Source: Lentisphaeria bacterium UBA1724 (GTDB taxonomy: Bacteria; Verrucomicrobiota; Lentisphaeria; Oligosphaerales; Oligosphaeraceae). From it: 5,227 nt of DNA. The DNA lies in contig DCIO01000056.1 in NCBI GenBank assembly GCA_002315885.1, forward strand, positions 3,041 through 8,267, read 5' to 3'. A model generated the notes under the pieces. It saw only the letters and a list, made by a program, of their open reading frames with translations, made no database searches and was not told the DNA's origin. A program made the translations under genes and the position numbers. Below are positions 1-5,105 of the stretch, one piece after another (the first letter of the stretch is position 1; each line of letters starts with the position of its first letter).

Positions 1-2
1 TT

Positions 3-7
3 AGGAG
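3..7 (+). promoter_or_regulatory. Shine-Dalgarno site of the sugar kinase
   Basis: AGGAG lies 8 bases before the ATG at 16. It supports that start. The promoter is outside the window. Confidence 0.8.
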
Positions 8-15
8 AATTTCAA

Positions 16-1095
16 ATGCCTATCTCTTTCCGTGAAGACGCCAAATACGGTATGCTCGTCCCCACCAGCATGGGTATCCGCCTGACTCCCGTCGACAGCC
101 AGCCCTTCCACTGCTCCGACACCTTCAAGATGCAGGTGACCTCCGCTGAGACCAACGTGGCCAGCATCCCCTCTTTCCTGGGCGTGCCCGTCAAGGTCCT
201 CACCGCTTTCGTGAAGGACAGCCCCATTGCCCGCATGATCAAGGACAACCTGGCTGGCCGTCACATGGACTACGAAGGTCCCGAGATCGAGCAGGGCGGC
301 CCCTGGGGCTACCGCCACCAGTTCAACCTGGCTGACAGCGGTTTCGGCAGCCGTGGTCCCCGCGTCCAGAATGACCGCGCCGGCGAAGTCGGCCGTCTGC
401 TGGACACCAAGTATTTCGACCTGGACCGCATCTTCGGTCAGGAAGGCGTGAAGATTGTCCACCTCTCCGGACTCATCGGCGCACTCTCCCCCGAGACCAG
501 CAAATTCTGCCTGGACATCGCCCGCGCCGCCAAGAAGAATGGCTCCCGCATCTCCTTCGACCTGAACTACCGCGCCTCCTTCTGGAAGGGCCGGGAACAG
601 GAACTCCACGATATCTTCTCCGAAATCGCCTCCCTGGCGGATGTCCTCATCGGCAATGAAGAGGACTTCCAGCTCTGCCTGGGTATCCAGGGCCCCGAGG
701 CCGGCGGTAAGGACATCGCCTCCAAGATCGACTCCTTCAAGGAGATGGTGGAGCGCGTGAAGGCCGCCTATCCCAACGCCACCGCCTTCGCCACCACCCT
801 CCGCCAGGTGGTTAGCGCCAACTGCCACAAGTGGGGCGCCATCACCAATATCGACGGACAGTGGCAGGTGGTGGAACCCCGCGAAATCGGCGTCATGGAC
901 CGCATCGGCGGCGGTGACGGCTTCGTGGGCGGCTTCCTCTACGCCATGCTGAAGGGCATGGAGCCCGAGAAGTGGATCCAGTTCGGCTGGGCCACCGGCG
1001 CACTGGCTACCACCCACCTGACCGACTACGCACAGCCCGCCGATGAAGACCAGGTCTGGTCCATCTGGGGCGGCAATGCCCGCGTGAAACGGTAG
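16..1095 (+). CDS. PfkB-family sugar kinase, probable 2-dehydro-3-deoxygluconokinase
   Basis: Predicted cytosolic ATP-dependent sugar kinase of the ribokinase/PfkB fold, 359 residues, a little longer than the usual 310-340. The C-terminal PfkB signature is DRIGGGDGF at residues 295-303, with D301 as the expected catalytic base and G298-G300 forming the anion hole. The DRIGGGD form, in place of the commoner DTxGAGD, is one I associate with 2-keto-3-deoxygluconate kinases. SFDLNYRASFW in the middle and IGNEEDF after it are also typical of that branch. The substrate assignment (KDG to KDG-6-phosphate in hexuronate or pectin-sugar breakdown) is inferred from these motifs; no aldolase or isomerase lies nearby to confirm it. 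Codons are strongly biased (CTG, AAG, GAC, ATC, TTC), suggesting high expression. The ATG at 16 has a good Shine-Dalgarno site. Two hairpins follow the stop, so it may be the last gene of its unit. Confidence 0.92.
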   Translation: MPISFREDAKYGMLVPTSMGIRLTPVDSQPFHCSDTFKMQVTSAETNVASIPSFLGVPVKVLTAFVKDSPIARMIKDNLAGRHMDYEGPEIEQGGPWGYRHQFNLADSGFGSRGPRVQNDRAGEVGRLLDTKYFDLDRIFGQEGVKIVHLSGLIGALSPETSKFCLDIARAAKKNGSRISFDLNYRASFWKGREQELHDIFSEIASLADVLIGNEEDFQLCLGIQGPEAGGKDIASKIDSFKEMVERVKAAYPNATAFATTLRQVVSANCHKWGAITNIDGQWQVVEPREIGVMDRIGGGDGFVGGFLYAMLKGMEPEKWIQFGWATGALATTHLTDYAQPADEDQVWSIWGGNARVKR

Positions 1096-1096
1096 G

Positions 1097-1115
1097 AAGG
1101 GGGGCGCGCCCCCTT
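1097..1115 (+). terminator. GC-rich hairpin directly after the kinase stop codon
   Basis: AAGGGGG pairs with CCCCCTT around a CGCG centre, with one extra G on the left arm. It begins one base after the TAG stop. The tail (TTGTCCCC) has little U tract, so this may be a weak intrinsic terminator or an mRNA 3'-end stabiliser. Confidence 0.5.
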
Positions 1116-1126
1116 GTCCCCTGCTT

Positions 1127-1147
1127 CCCGGCAACAAAATTGCCGGG
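1127..1147 (+). terminator. Perfect 8-bp hairpin in the kinase-aminotransferase gap
   Basis: CCCGGCAA pairs perfectly with TTGCCGGG around the loop CAAAA. No U tract follows (CACAGGACT). Being symmetrical, it could act on either strand. With the hairpin at 1097-1115 it probably insulates the kinase from the aminotransferase unit, either by partial termination or by protecting an mRNA end. Confidence 0.5.
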
Positions 1148-1157
1148 CACAGGACTC

Positions 1158-1181
1158 ACCCTACCGAGGGTACGGATTTTT
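1158..1181 (+). terminator. Weak hairpin followed by a T run in the aminotransferase leader
   Basis: ACCCT (1158-1162) pairs with AGGGT (1167-1171) around ACCG. Five bases later comes TTTTT (1177-1181). The stem is short and the T run is displaced, so a leader structure is as likely as a terminator. Confidence 0.22.
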
Positions 1182-1192
1182 CCCAAAGACAA

Positions 1193-1198
1193 AAGGAG
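1193..1198 (+). promoter_or_regulatory. Shine-Dalgarno site that sets the aminotransferase start
   Basis: AAGGAG ends 10 bases before the ATG at 1209. The reading frame is open back to a TTG at 1140, but that TTG lies inside the right arm of a hairpin and has no Shine-Dalgarno site, so 1209 is the better start. Confidence 0.75.
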
Positions 1199-1208
1199 TT
1201 TTTCACCT

Positions 1209-2423
1209 ATGCAGCTAGTTTCCGATAAGATTCTGGAAGTCCAGAAGGGCGCCAGTTGGATTCGCAGGATGTTCGAAGCGGGCATCGAGCTGAAGAAGCA
1301 ATATGGTCCGGAGAATGTCTATGACTTCAGCCTGGGCAGCCCCGACCTGAAGCCGCCTGCAACGGTGATTGAGACCCTTTTGCACCTGGCCGACGAAGTG
1401 AATGTCCCCGCGGGTCTGGGCTATATGCCCAACGCGGGATACTTCGCCGCACGGGAAGCCCTGGCTACCTGGGCAAGCCAGGAACAGGGTGTGCAGATTC
1501 CCGCCAATAACATCCTGGTGACCGTGGGCGCCGCAGGCGGTCTGAACTGCCTCTGCAAAACCACGCTCCTGCCTGGTGACGAGGTCATCTGCCCCGCGCC
1601 ATACTTTGTGGAATACGCGGGCTACGCAGGCACCTATGGCGGTGTCCTAAAACCCGTCCCCAGCGCCCCTGGCACCTTCAAGCTGAATATCGAGGGCATC
1701 GCGGCCGCCATCACCGACCGCACCCGCATGCTCCTCATCAACAGCCCCAACAACCCCGCCGGCGTCATCTACACCGAAGAGGAAATCAAGGCGCTGGCAC
1801 AGATTCTCCGTGATGCACGAAAGGGTTCCGACCGACCCATCATCCTGGTGGCGGACGAGCCATACCGATTCCTGGCATTTGACGGCAAGACCGTCCCCTC
1901 CGTCCTGCCACACTACGAATACTCCGTGGTCTGCTCCTCCTTCTCCAAAAACCTGGGGCTGGCAGGCGAACGCGTGGGTTACATCGTAGTCAATCCCGCT
2001 ATGGACAAGGATGTGGCCGCACAATTCCTGGGCGGGCTGATTCTCTCCAACCGCGTCCTGGGCTACGTGAACGCACCCTGCATCGGACAGAAGCTGATCA
2101 TCGGAGCCGTCGCAAACCTGGAAAAGACCCTGGCGGCACAGAGTGCACAAACCGACATCTACGCAGAACGACGGAATGTGATGGCGTCTATCCTGGACGA
2201 GGCTGGCATCGAATACCAGATGCCCGCAGGAACTTTCTACTTCTTCCCCAAGGCCCCCAACGGCATGGACGATGTGGAATTCGTCAAGAAACTGGCCGAA
2301 CAGCGCATCCTGGCCGTCCCCGGCAGCGGCTTCGGTTGCAAGGGATACTTCCGATTGGCGCTCTGCGTGGACAAGGCGGTCATCGAACGCTCCCGCCAGG
2401 GCTTCGTCAACGCGATGAAATAA
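1209..2423 (+). CDS. Class I/II pyridoxal-phosphate-dependent aminotransferase
   Basis: 404 residues, the usual length for a fold-type I aspartate-aminotransferase-like enzyme, predicted cytosolic. Landmarks appear in the expected order: the N-terminal VYDFSLGSPDLKPP segment, NSPNNPAG at 178-185 with N182 for the cofactor, VADEPYR at 214-220 with D216 pairing to the pyridine nitrogen and Y219, SFSKNLGLAGERVGY with the Schiff-base lysine K247 and phosphate-binding R255, and YFRLAL with R382 for the substrate carboxylate. All catalytic residues are present. The amino donor and acceptor cannot be told from sequence; this subgroup is usually annotated only as a PLP-dependent aminotransferase. The start at 1209 is chosen over TTG 1140 because of the AAGGAG site and because the protein then begins MQLVSDKILEVQKGASWIRRMF, as relatives do. 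The stop abuts the start of the FAD oxidoreductase, so the two are co-translated. Confidence 0.93.
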   Translation: MQLVSDKILEVQKGASWIRRMFEAGIELKKQYGPENVYDFSLGSPDLKPPATVIETLLHLADEVNVPAGLGYMPNAGYFAAREALATWASQEQGVQIPANNILVTVGAAGGLNCLCKTTLLPGDEVICPAPYFVEYAGYAGTYGGVLKPVPSAPGTFKLNIEGIAAAITDRTRMLLINSPNNPAGVIYTEEEIKALAQILRDARKGSDRPIILVADEPYRFLAFDGKTVPSVLPHYEYSVVCSSFSKNLGLAGERVGYIVVNPAMDKDVAAQFLGGLILSNRVLGYVNAPCIGQKLIIGAVANLEKTLAAQSAQTDIYAERRNVMASILDEAGIEYQMPAGTFYFFPKAPNGMDDVEFVKKLAEQRILAVPGSGFGCKGYFRLALCVDKAVIERSRQGFVNAMK

Positions 2424-3797
2424 ATGCAGTATGATGTGATCGTCATAGGCGGTGGCCTTTCGGGCATCGGAGCGGCCATACGGCTTTCCCACTGCGGGAA
2501 ACGTGTGGTGCTCTGCGAGAGGAATTCCCGCCTGGGCGGCATGAATACTTGGTACGAGCGAGGCGGAGTCCTGCTGGATACGGGACTCCACGCCCTGACA
2601 AACTATGTCCCCGAAACGGAATTCAAGGCGCCCTTCAATCAAGTATTGCGCCAATTGAGAATCCGCCGAAATTCCCTGAATCTATTCCCCCAGCGGCAGT
2701 CGCGTATTCTATTCCCAGACGCCGAACTGACCCTCAACAACAATTTCCAGGATTTCACCGCGCAAGTCGAGAGACTCTTCCCTCAGGATGCCCAGGGCTT
2801 CCAGGCATTCGTCCAGGAAGTCCTCCAAATTGGCTATGCGGGGAAAGAGTCCTCTGGCAAATCCGCCAACCAGATCCTGGAAGAACACATCACTTCCGAG
2901 CGCTTGCGTGACATGCTACGGTTCCCTGTGATGTACTACGGCTGCCCCACGGAAGAGGACATGGATTTCGGTGCATTCTCCACCATGTTCCGCAGTGTCA
3001 TCATGGAAGGCTTCGCCCGTCCTGCAGGCGGCATGAAGCCCTTTCTGGAGACTCTCCAGCAGAAGATGCTGGAAAATGGCGCGGAACTCCGCACAGGCGC
3101 CATCGTGGAGGAAATCCGCTATGACGGCACCGCCCCCACGGGCGTCCTCCTCCGCTCTGGAGAATTCCTGGAAGCGCCACGAGTTATCTCCACCATCGGC
3201 GCACGGGAAACCGCACAACTCTGCAAGACCATACACCCCGAAATGCCACTGCCCGACGCGGGAAAAATCGCATTCCTGGAAGCCATCTTCGCACTGCCCA
3301 AAACACCCGCGGAATACGGCCTCCAGGACGCAGTACTCTTCGCCAACCGAACCACGCGTTTCCGCTTCGCCGCCCCCGCAGCAGGCGTTCCTCCCGCCTC
3401 CATGCTGGTCTGTGCACCAGGGAACTACCTCGGCACGGAGGGACAGGAAGCCAAACTCCTCCGACTCTCCACTATCGTAGATGCCCAAGAGTGGTTCCGC
3501 CTCCCACGGGAAGAATATCAGACGAAAAAGGAGCACATCGTTGAGGAATTGCGGAAATTCCTAGCGGAAATCGATCCGCAAATGGCAAAGGACCTGACGC
3601 TATTGGATGCCTTCACACCCAAGACCGTCCAAGCCTGGACCGGGCACCAGAATGGCGCCATCTACGGCGCACAACATAAAGCCCCCACGGGAAATATCGG
3701 CCTCCCAGGCATCACACTGGCAGGCACCGACCAGGGACTCCTGGGCATCGTCGGAGCCATGCTCTCCGGCATCCTCGCCGCCAACGCGAACATTTGA
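2424..3797 (+). CDS. FAD-dependent oxidoreductase, phytoene desaturase/carotenoid isomerase type
   Basis: 457 residues, typical of the COG1233 flavoprotein family (phytoene dehydrogenases, carotenoid isomerases, retinol saturases). The N-terminal dinucleotide-binding fold reads DVIVIGGGLSGIGAA, with the GxGxxG glycines at 9, 11 and 14 and acidic E32 ending the second strand (VVLCER), followed by LGGMN. Near the C-terminus, GHQNGAIYG and then NIGLPGITLAGTDQGLLGIVGAMLSG match the family's FAD-contacting end motif. Such enzymes desaturate, isomerise or saturate polyenes or other hydrophobic substrates; the substrate here is unknown, and no phytoene synthase or other carotenoid gene is visible. 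The ATG directly follows the aminotransferase TAA (TAAATG) with no Shine-Dalgarno site, implying translational coupling to that gene. A truncated acyltransferase frame begins 18 bases after the stop. No signal peptide is seen. Confidence 0.9.
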   Translation: MQYDVIVIGGGLSGIGAAIRLSHCGKRVVLCERNSRLGGMNTWYERGGVLLDTGLHALTNYVPETEFKAPFNQVLRQLRIRRNSLNLFPQRQSRILFPDAELTLNNNFQDFTAQVERLFPQDAQGFQAFVQEVLQIGYAGKESSGKSANQILEEHITSERLRDMLRFPVMYYGCPTEEDMDFGAFSTMFRSVIMEGFARPAGGMKPFLETLQQKMLENGAELRTGAIVEEIRYDGTAPTGVLLRSGEFLEAPRVISTIGARETAQLCKTIHPEMPLPDAGKIAFLEAIFALPKTPAEYGLQDAVLFANRTTRFRFAAPAAGVPPASMLVCAPGNYLGTEGQEAKLLRLSTIVDAQEWFRLPREEYQTKKEHIVEELRKFLAEIDPQMAKDLTLLDAFTPKTVQAWTGHQNGAIYGAQHKAPTGNIGLPGITLAGTDQGLLGIVGAMLSGILAANANI

Positions 3798-3815
3798 TTC
3801 CATGGTGCACCCAAA

Positions 3816-3956
3816 ATGAGCGAAATTACCTATCAAGTCAATTCCACCACGACACAGCGCCTGAAATACGTGGACTATGCCAAGGCATTGACGATTTTCC
3901 TGGTCATTCTCGGACATACCCACGAGTTGCATATCCCAGGAAAATCCTGGCTGTGA
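3816..3956 (+). pseudogene. Acyltransferase-3 family membrane protein, N-terminal fragment
   Basis: The 46-codon frame starts MSEITYQVNSTTTQRLKY and then reads VDYAKALTIFLVILGHTHE. This is the classic start of acyltransferase-3 (OafA/WecH-like) integral membrane proteins: a basic R-x-x-x-(V/I)-D-x-x-K-(A/G) lead, the first transmembrane helix, and the catalytic-type histidine after LG. Members normally have about 330-380 residues and ten or so helices. Here the frame ends at TGA after HIPGKSWL, where a loop and HMP-type second helix should follow, and none of the three plus-strand frames downstream resumes the family. The codon style still matches the upstream operon, so this is the cut end of the original cluster. 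It lies 18 bases after the oxidoreductase stop, in the same frame, with no evident Shine-Dalgarno site. It is probably non-functional. Confidence 0.72.
3936..3950. repeat. Short perfect inverted repeat at the cluster break
   Basis: CCAGGA pairs with TCCTGG around AAA. It sits exactly where acyltransferase similarity ends and six bases before the premature TGA is complete. It could be part of the rearrangement junction or chance. Confidence 0.4.
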
Positions 3957-3975
3957 TACGGGATGCGGAATTTTA

Positions 3976-4102
3976 CTAATCGCTCAAAGAACTGTTCTCT
4001 ATTTTTACAATCAACTCATTTGCCCATACAACTGCCTCGTCAGCAGTGGGAAAGTGAATTGAGTGCCTTGATAAAATTGACACACGTGGTAGGACGCTTC
4101 AT
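3976..4102 (-). pseudogene. Remnant of a gene downstream of the AbiEi antitoxin (possible toxin debris)
   Basis: The antitoxin stop overlaps an ATG as ATGA (4102-4099), the usual arrangement for a cognate toxin gene. That frame reads MKRPTTCVNFIKALNSLSHC and stops after 20 codons. Skipping one base at the CCC run near the end of this frame moves to a frame reading TADEAVVWANELIVKIENSS and ending at TAG 3978-3976. The joined product would be about 41 residues, mostly helical in character. I do not recognise either half as a known AbiEii segment, and no nucleotidyltransferase core motif (GS followed by DxD) is present. It could be a toxin gene with a large internal deletion, a frameshifted small gene, or noncoding sequence. 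The AbiEii toxin, usually about 250-300 residues, cannot fit here. Confidence 0.3.
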
Positions 4103-4629
4103 AACGGAAATTCCTTTTTCAATGTTTCAGCTTCCAGAACCCCCAGAAGGCCTTTCTGCTCGGCTTCTCTTATCGCCTCGGCAAGACGCCGAGTCATTAC
4201 TTTCCCTTTACATTGCCTGAATACATCCGGGAGAGGCTGGCAGCGAATGCCGTTAACAATGTCATAAAGGGATTCTTTATGAAGTTGTGTCAGGCATATC
4301 CATGTCGGCAATTCCTTACGAACCCTGGACATTGTCGCTACCTCGATTCGCTCTGGATTGACCATGGCTAGATTGTGCATCGCCAAAACACTCTCACCCC
4401 ATATCATTGCTTCCTTACCTACTGTAGCTAAAGCTTCAGCATATAGGTCGTACTCGGTCGGCACATAATGAGCAAGACGATATACACCACGCCAGCATTT
4501 CTCCAAACGACCTATTGCTACCCATTCGTGAAGGTCCTTTAAACGAACACCTAACTCTATGGCCTGAGCAGATGTTATCAAACCATAGTTGGAAAGTGCT
4601 ACATTGGTGATATTGTCGTAAAGTTTCAT
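4099..4629 (-). CDS. AbiEi-family antitoxin of a type IV toxin-antitoxin system
   Basis: 176 residues, close to the usual 180-200 for stand-alone AbiEi_4-type antitoxins. Residues 1-52 form the N-terminal winged helix-turn-helix: NYGLITSAQAIELGV, LKDLHEWVAIGRLEKCWRG and the hallmark GVYRL at 48-52. The following segment, YVPTEYDLYAEALA then IWGESVLAMHNL, and the C-terminal part with VMTRRLAEAIREAEQKGLL, are also typical of the family. In known AbiE systems the antitoxin represses its own promoter and neutralises a nucleotidyltransferase toxin (AbiEii) encoded just downstream, without direct protein contact. Here the downstream space has no room for an intact toxin, so the gene is probably an orphan. 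The start at 4629 has AAGGG 11 bases upstream on the minus strand. A palindrome at 4653-4673 is a likely autoregulatory operator. Base composition is more AT-rich than the left operon, suggesting separate acquisition. Confidence 0.87.
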   Translation of the reverse strand: MKLYDNITNVALSNYGLITSAQAIELGVRLKDLHEWVAIGRLEKCWRGVYRLAHYVPTEYDLYAEALATVGKEAMIWGESVLAMHNLAMVNPERIEVATMSRVRKELPTWICLTQLHKESLYDIVNGIRCQPLPDVFRQCKGKVMTRRLAEAIREAEQKGLLGVLEAETLKKEFPL

Positions 4630-4640
4630 GTCAAATTATT

Positions 4641-4652
4641 CCCTTTTTAGGG
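4641..4652 (-). promoter_or_regulatory. Shine-Dalgarno site of the antitoxin within a small hairpin
   Basis: On the minus strand CCCTAAAAAGGG forms a 4-bp hairpin with an AAAA loop. Its AAGGG is the best Shine-Dalgarno match, 11 bases before the ATG at 4629. Pairing with CCCT could partly mask it, but the stem is weak. Confidence 0.4.
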
Positions 4653-4673
4653 TATGTTTTGACGCAAAATATA
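4653..4673. promoter_or_regulatory. Palindromic operator candidate upstream of the antitoxin
   Basis: Arms TTTTG (4657-4661) and CAAAA (4665-4669) flank ACG. Outer TAT (4653-4655) pairs with ATA (4671-4673) after one unpaired position. The right arm overlaps a plausible minus-strand -10 box (TATATT, complement of 4668-4673). The position fits the known negative autoregulation by AbiEi proteins. Confidence 0.5.
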
Positions 4674-4763
4674 ATGCCGTTCTCTGAGTTATTTCCTAAT
4701 ATTCTCTAAAAAATCAGTAATTATTCAGAATATGTTGATAACAATAACCGGAGAGAATACGGA

Positions 4764-4807
4764 CGATGCACATCCACACCGTGGACAAAGTGGGCGATGC
4801 ACGTCCA
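4764..4807. repeat. Two direct copies of a 13-base sequence, 31 bases apart
   Basis: CGATGCACATCCA (4764-4776) recurs as CGATGCACGTCCA (4795-4807) with one mismatch. The 18 bases between them contain no third copy. A small inverted repeat, TCCAC-ACC-GTGGA (4773-4785), overlaps the first copy. Two copies are too few for a CRISPR or iteron array. They may be paired binding sites or debris. Confidence 0.55.
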
Positions 4808-4846
4808 TCTAACGAAATCTTGACAGATATTCCTAGTCGTTTGTAG
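4766..4846 (+). CDS. Possible 26-residue open frame, unrecognised
   Basis: The frame reads MHIHTVDKVGDARPSNEIL and ends DIPSRL, with GGAGAG (4750-4755) 10 bases before the ATG. A stop lies in frame upstream at 4745-4747. The peptide resembles a soluble protein fragment more than a random translation, but it contains both direct repeats and I know no family for it. It may be a small gene, the tail of a decayed one, or chance. Confidence 0.15.
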   Translation: MHIHTVDKVGDARPSNEILTDIPSRL

Positions 4847-4875
4847 AACTTTTATGACTTTCATACCGCTCGCTT

Positions 4876-4899
4876 GTAAACCTGAAAAACATGGTTTAC
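4876..4899. repeat. Inverted repeat with 7-bp perfect arms
   Basis: GTAAACC (4876-4882) pairs with GGTTTAC (4893-4899) around a 10-base A-rich loop. No U run follows, so an operator is at least as likely as a terminator. Confidence 0.4.
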
Positions 4900-4904
4900 C
4901 TTAT

Positions 4905-4943
4905 GGGGCGGTGGGGTGGGGGTGGTACTTAAGGTACCCCCAC
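4905..4943. repeat. G-rich tract leading into a GGTAC hairpin
   Basis: From 4905 the plus strand has G runs of 4, 2, 4, 5 and 2 separated by single bases. The last runs merge into a hairpin in which GTGGG (4916-4920) and GGTAC (4924-4928) pair with CCCAC (4939-4943) and GTACC (4934-4938) around TTAAG, leaving GGT bulged. The tract has only three runs of three or more G, so a two-layer quadruplex is possible but a three-layer one is not obvious. Confidence 0.45.
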
Positions 4944-5021
4944 AAGGTCCTGCGCGCGTACGCGTAGATTCAAGGGGAAAATCAAATCAAGGACAAAACA
5001 AACATCCCTGCCATAGTCACG

Positions 5022-5030
5022 TGCTATAAT
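5022..5030 (+). promoter_or_regulatory. Extended -10 promoter of the ATPase gene
   Basis: TGCTATAAT is a perfect TGn-TATAAT extended -10 element. No TTGACA-like -35 box is seen 16-18 bases upstream, which an extended -10 would excuse. Transcription would start near 5037, inside the palindrome at 5036-5056. Confidence 0.5.
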
Positions 5031-5035
5031 TTTTA

Positions 5036-5056
5036 CATTACACAATTTGCGTAATG
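5036..5056. promoter_or_regulatory. Palindromic operator candidate at the ATPase transcription start
   Basis: The arms CATTAC (5036-5041) and GTAATG (5051-5056), with inner CAA (5043-5045) and TTG (5047-5049) around a central T, form a 21-base palindrome with one mismatched pair (A5042/C5050). It begins six bases after the -10 box, so a bound protein would block initiation. Confidence 0.5.
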
Positions 5057-5094
5057 CGGATGTTGTATTATAGTAGATGAAGAGCGATTGGCAT

Positions 5095-5099
5095 GAGGG
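5095..5099 (+). promoter_or_regulatory. Shine-Dalgarno site of the ATPase gene
   Basis: GAGGG ends six bases before the ATG at 5106 and nine before the next ATG at 5109. An in-frame TGA at 5094-5096 excludes starts further upstream; only GTG 5103 is an alternative. Confidence 0.55.
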
Positions 5100-5105
5100 T
5101 ATGTG

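Larger units (their letters stand above)
4630..5105. other. AT-rich intergenic region between the antitoxin and ATPase genes
   Basis: This is a 476-bp divergent spacer with no convincing gene. It holds the antitoxin operator, an AT-rich stretch with short palindromes (ATATTCT at 4699-4705 opposite AGAATAT at 4727-4733; TATTCAGAATA at 4722-4732), a doubled 13-mer, a possible 26-codon frame, a 7-bp hairpin, a G-rich hairpin, CGCGTACGCG (4955-4964, a perfect 10-base palindrome) and the ATPase promoter. The base composition changes sharply within it: very AT-rich to about 4745, then mixed with G-rich and CG-rich patches from 4905 to 4965. Confidence 0.6.

Noticed and set aside
1..1137. A 378-codon open frame on the minus strand opposite the kinase
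   Set aside because: It is antisense to a gene with clear PfkB motifs. Its length follows from GC-rich third positions, and its low-complexity Gly/Ala/Val/His-rich product matches no family.
1140..1208. TTG at 1140 as an N-terminal extension of the aminotransferase
   Set aside because: It lies in a hairpin arm without a Shine-Dalgarno site, and the added residues do not resemble the family start. ATG 1209 has AAGGAG upstream.
1647..2654. A 335-codon minus-strand frame opposite the aminotransferase and oxidoreductase
   Set aside because: It crosses the boundary of two well-supported plus-strand genes and has no recognisable motif, so it is a codon-bias shadow.
2916..3536. A 206-codon minus-strand frame opposite the oxidoreductase
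   Set aside because: It is antisense to a complete COG1233-type gene and has no conserved motif.
3963..4220. An 85-codon plus-strand frame after the truncated acyltransferase
   Set aside because: It overlaps the C-terminal part of the AbiEi gene in antisense, has no family features and does not continue the acyltransferase.
4764..4807. A CRISPR or iteron array
   Set aside because: Only two 13-base copies exist and no third copy follows at the same spacing.
4766..4813. Minus-strand CPRCGC zinc-ribbon-like reading opposite the direct repeats
   Set aside because: The frame is about 27 codons, has only one cysteine pair and no context to support a zinc protein.
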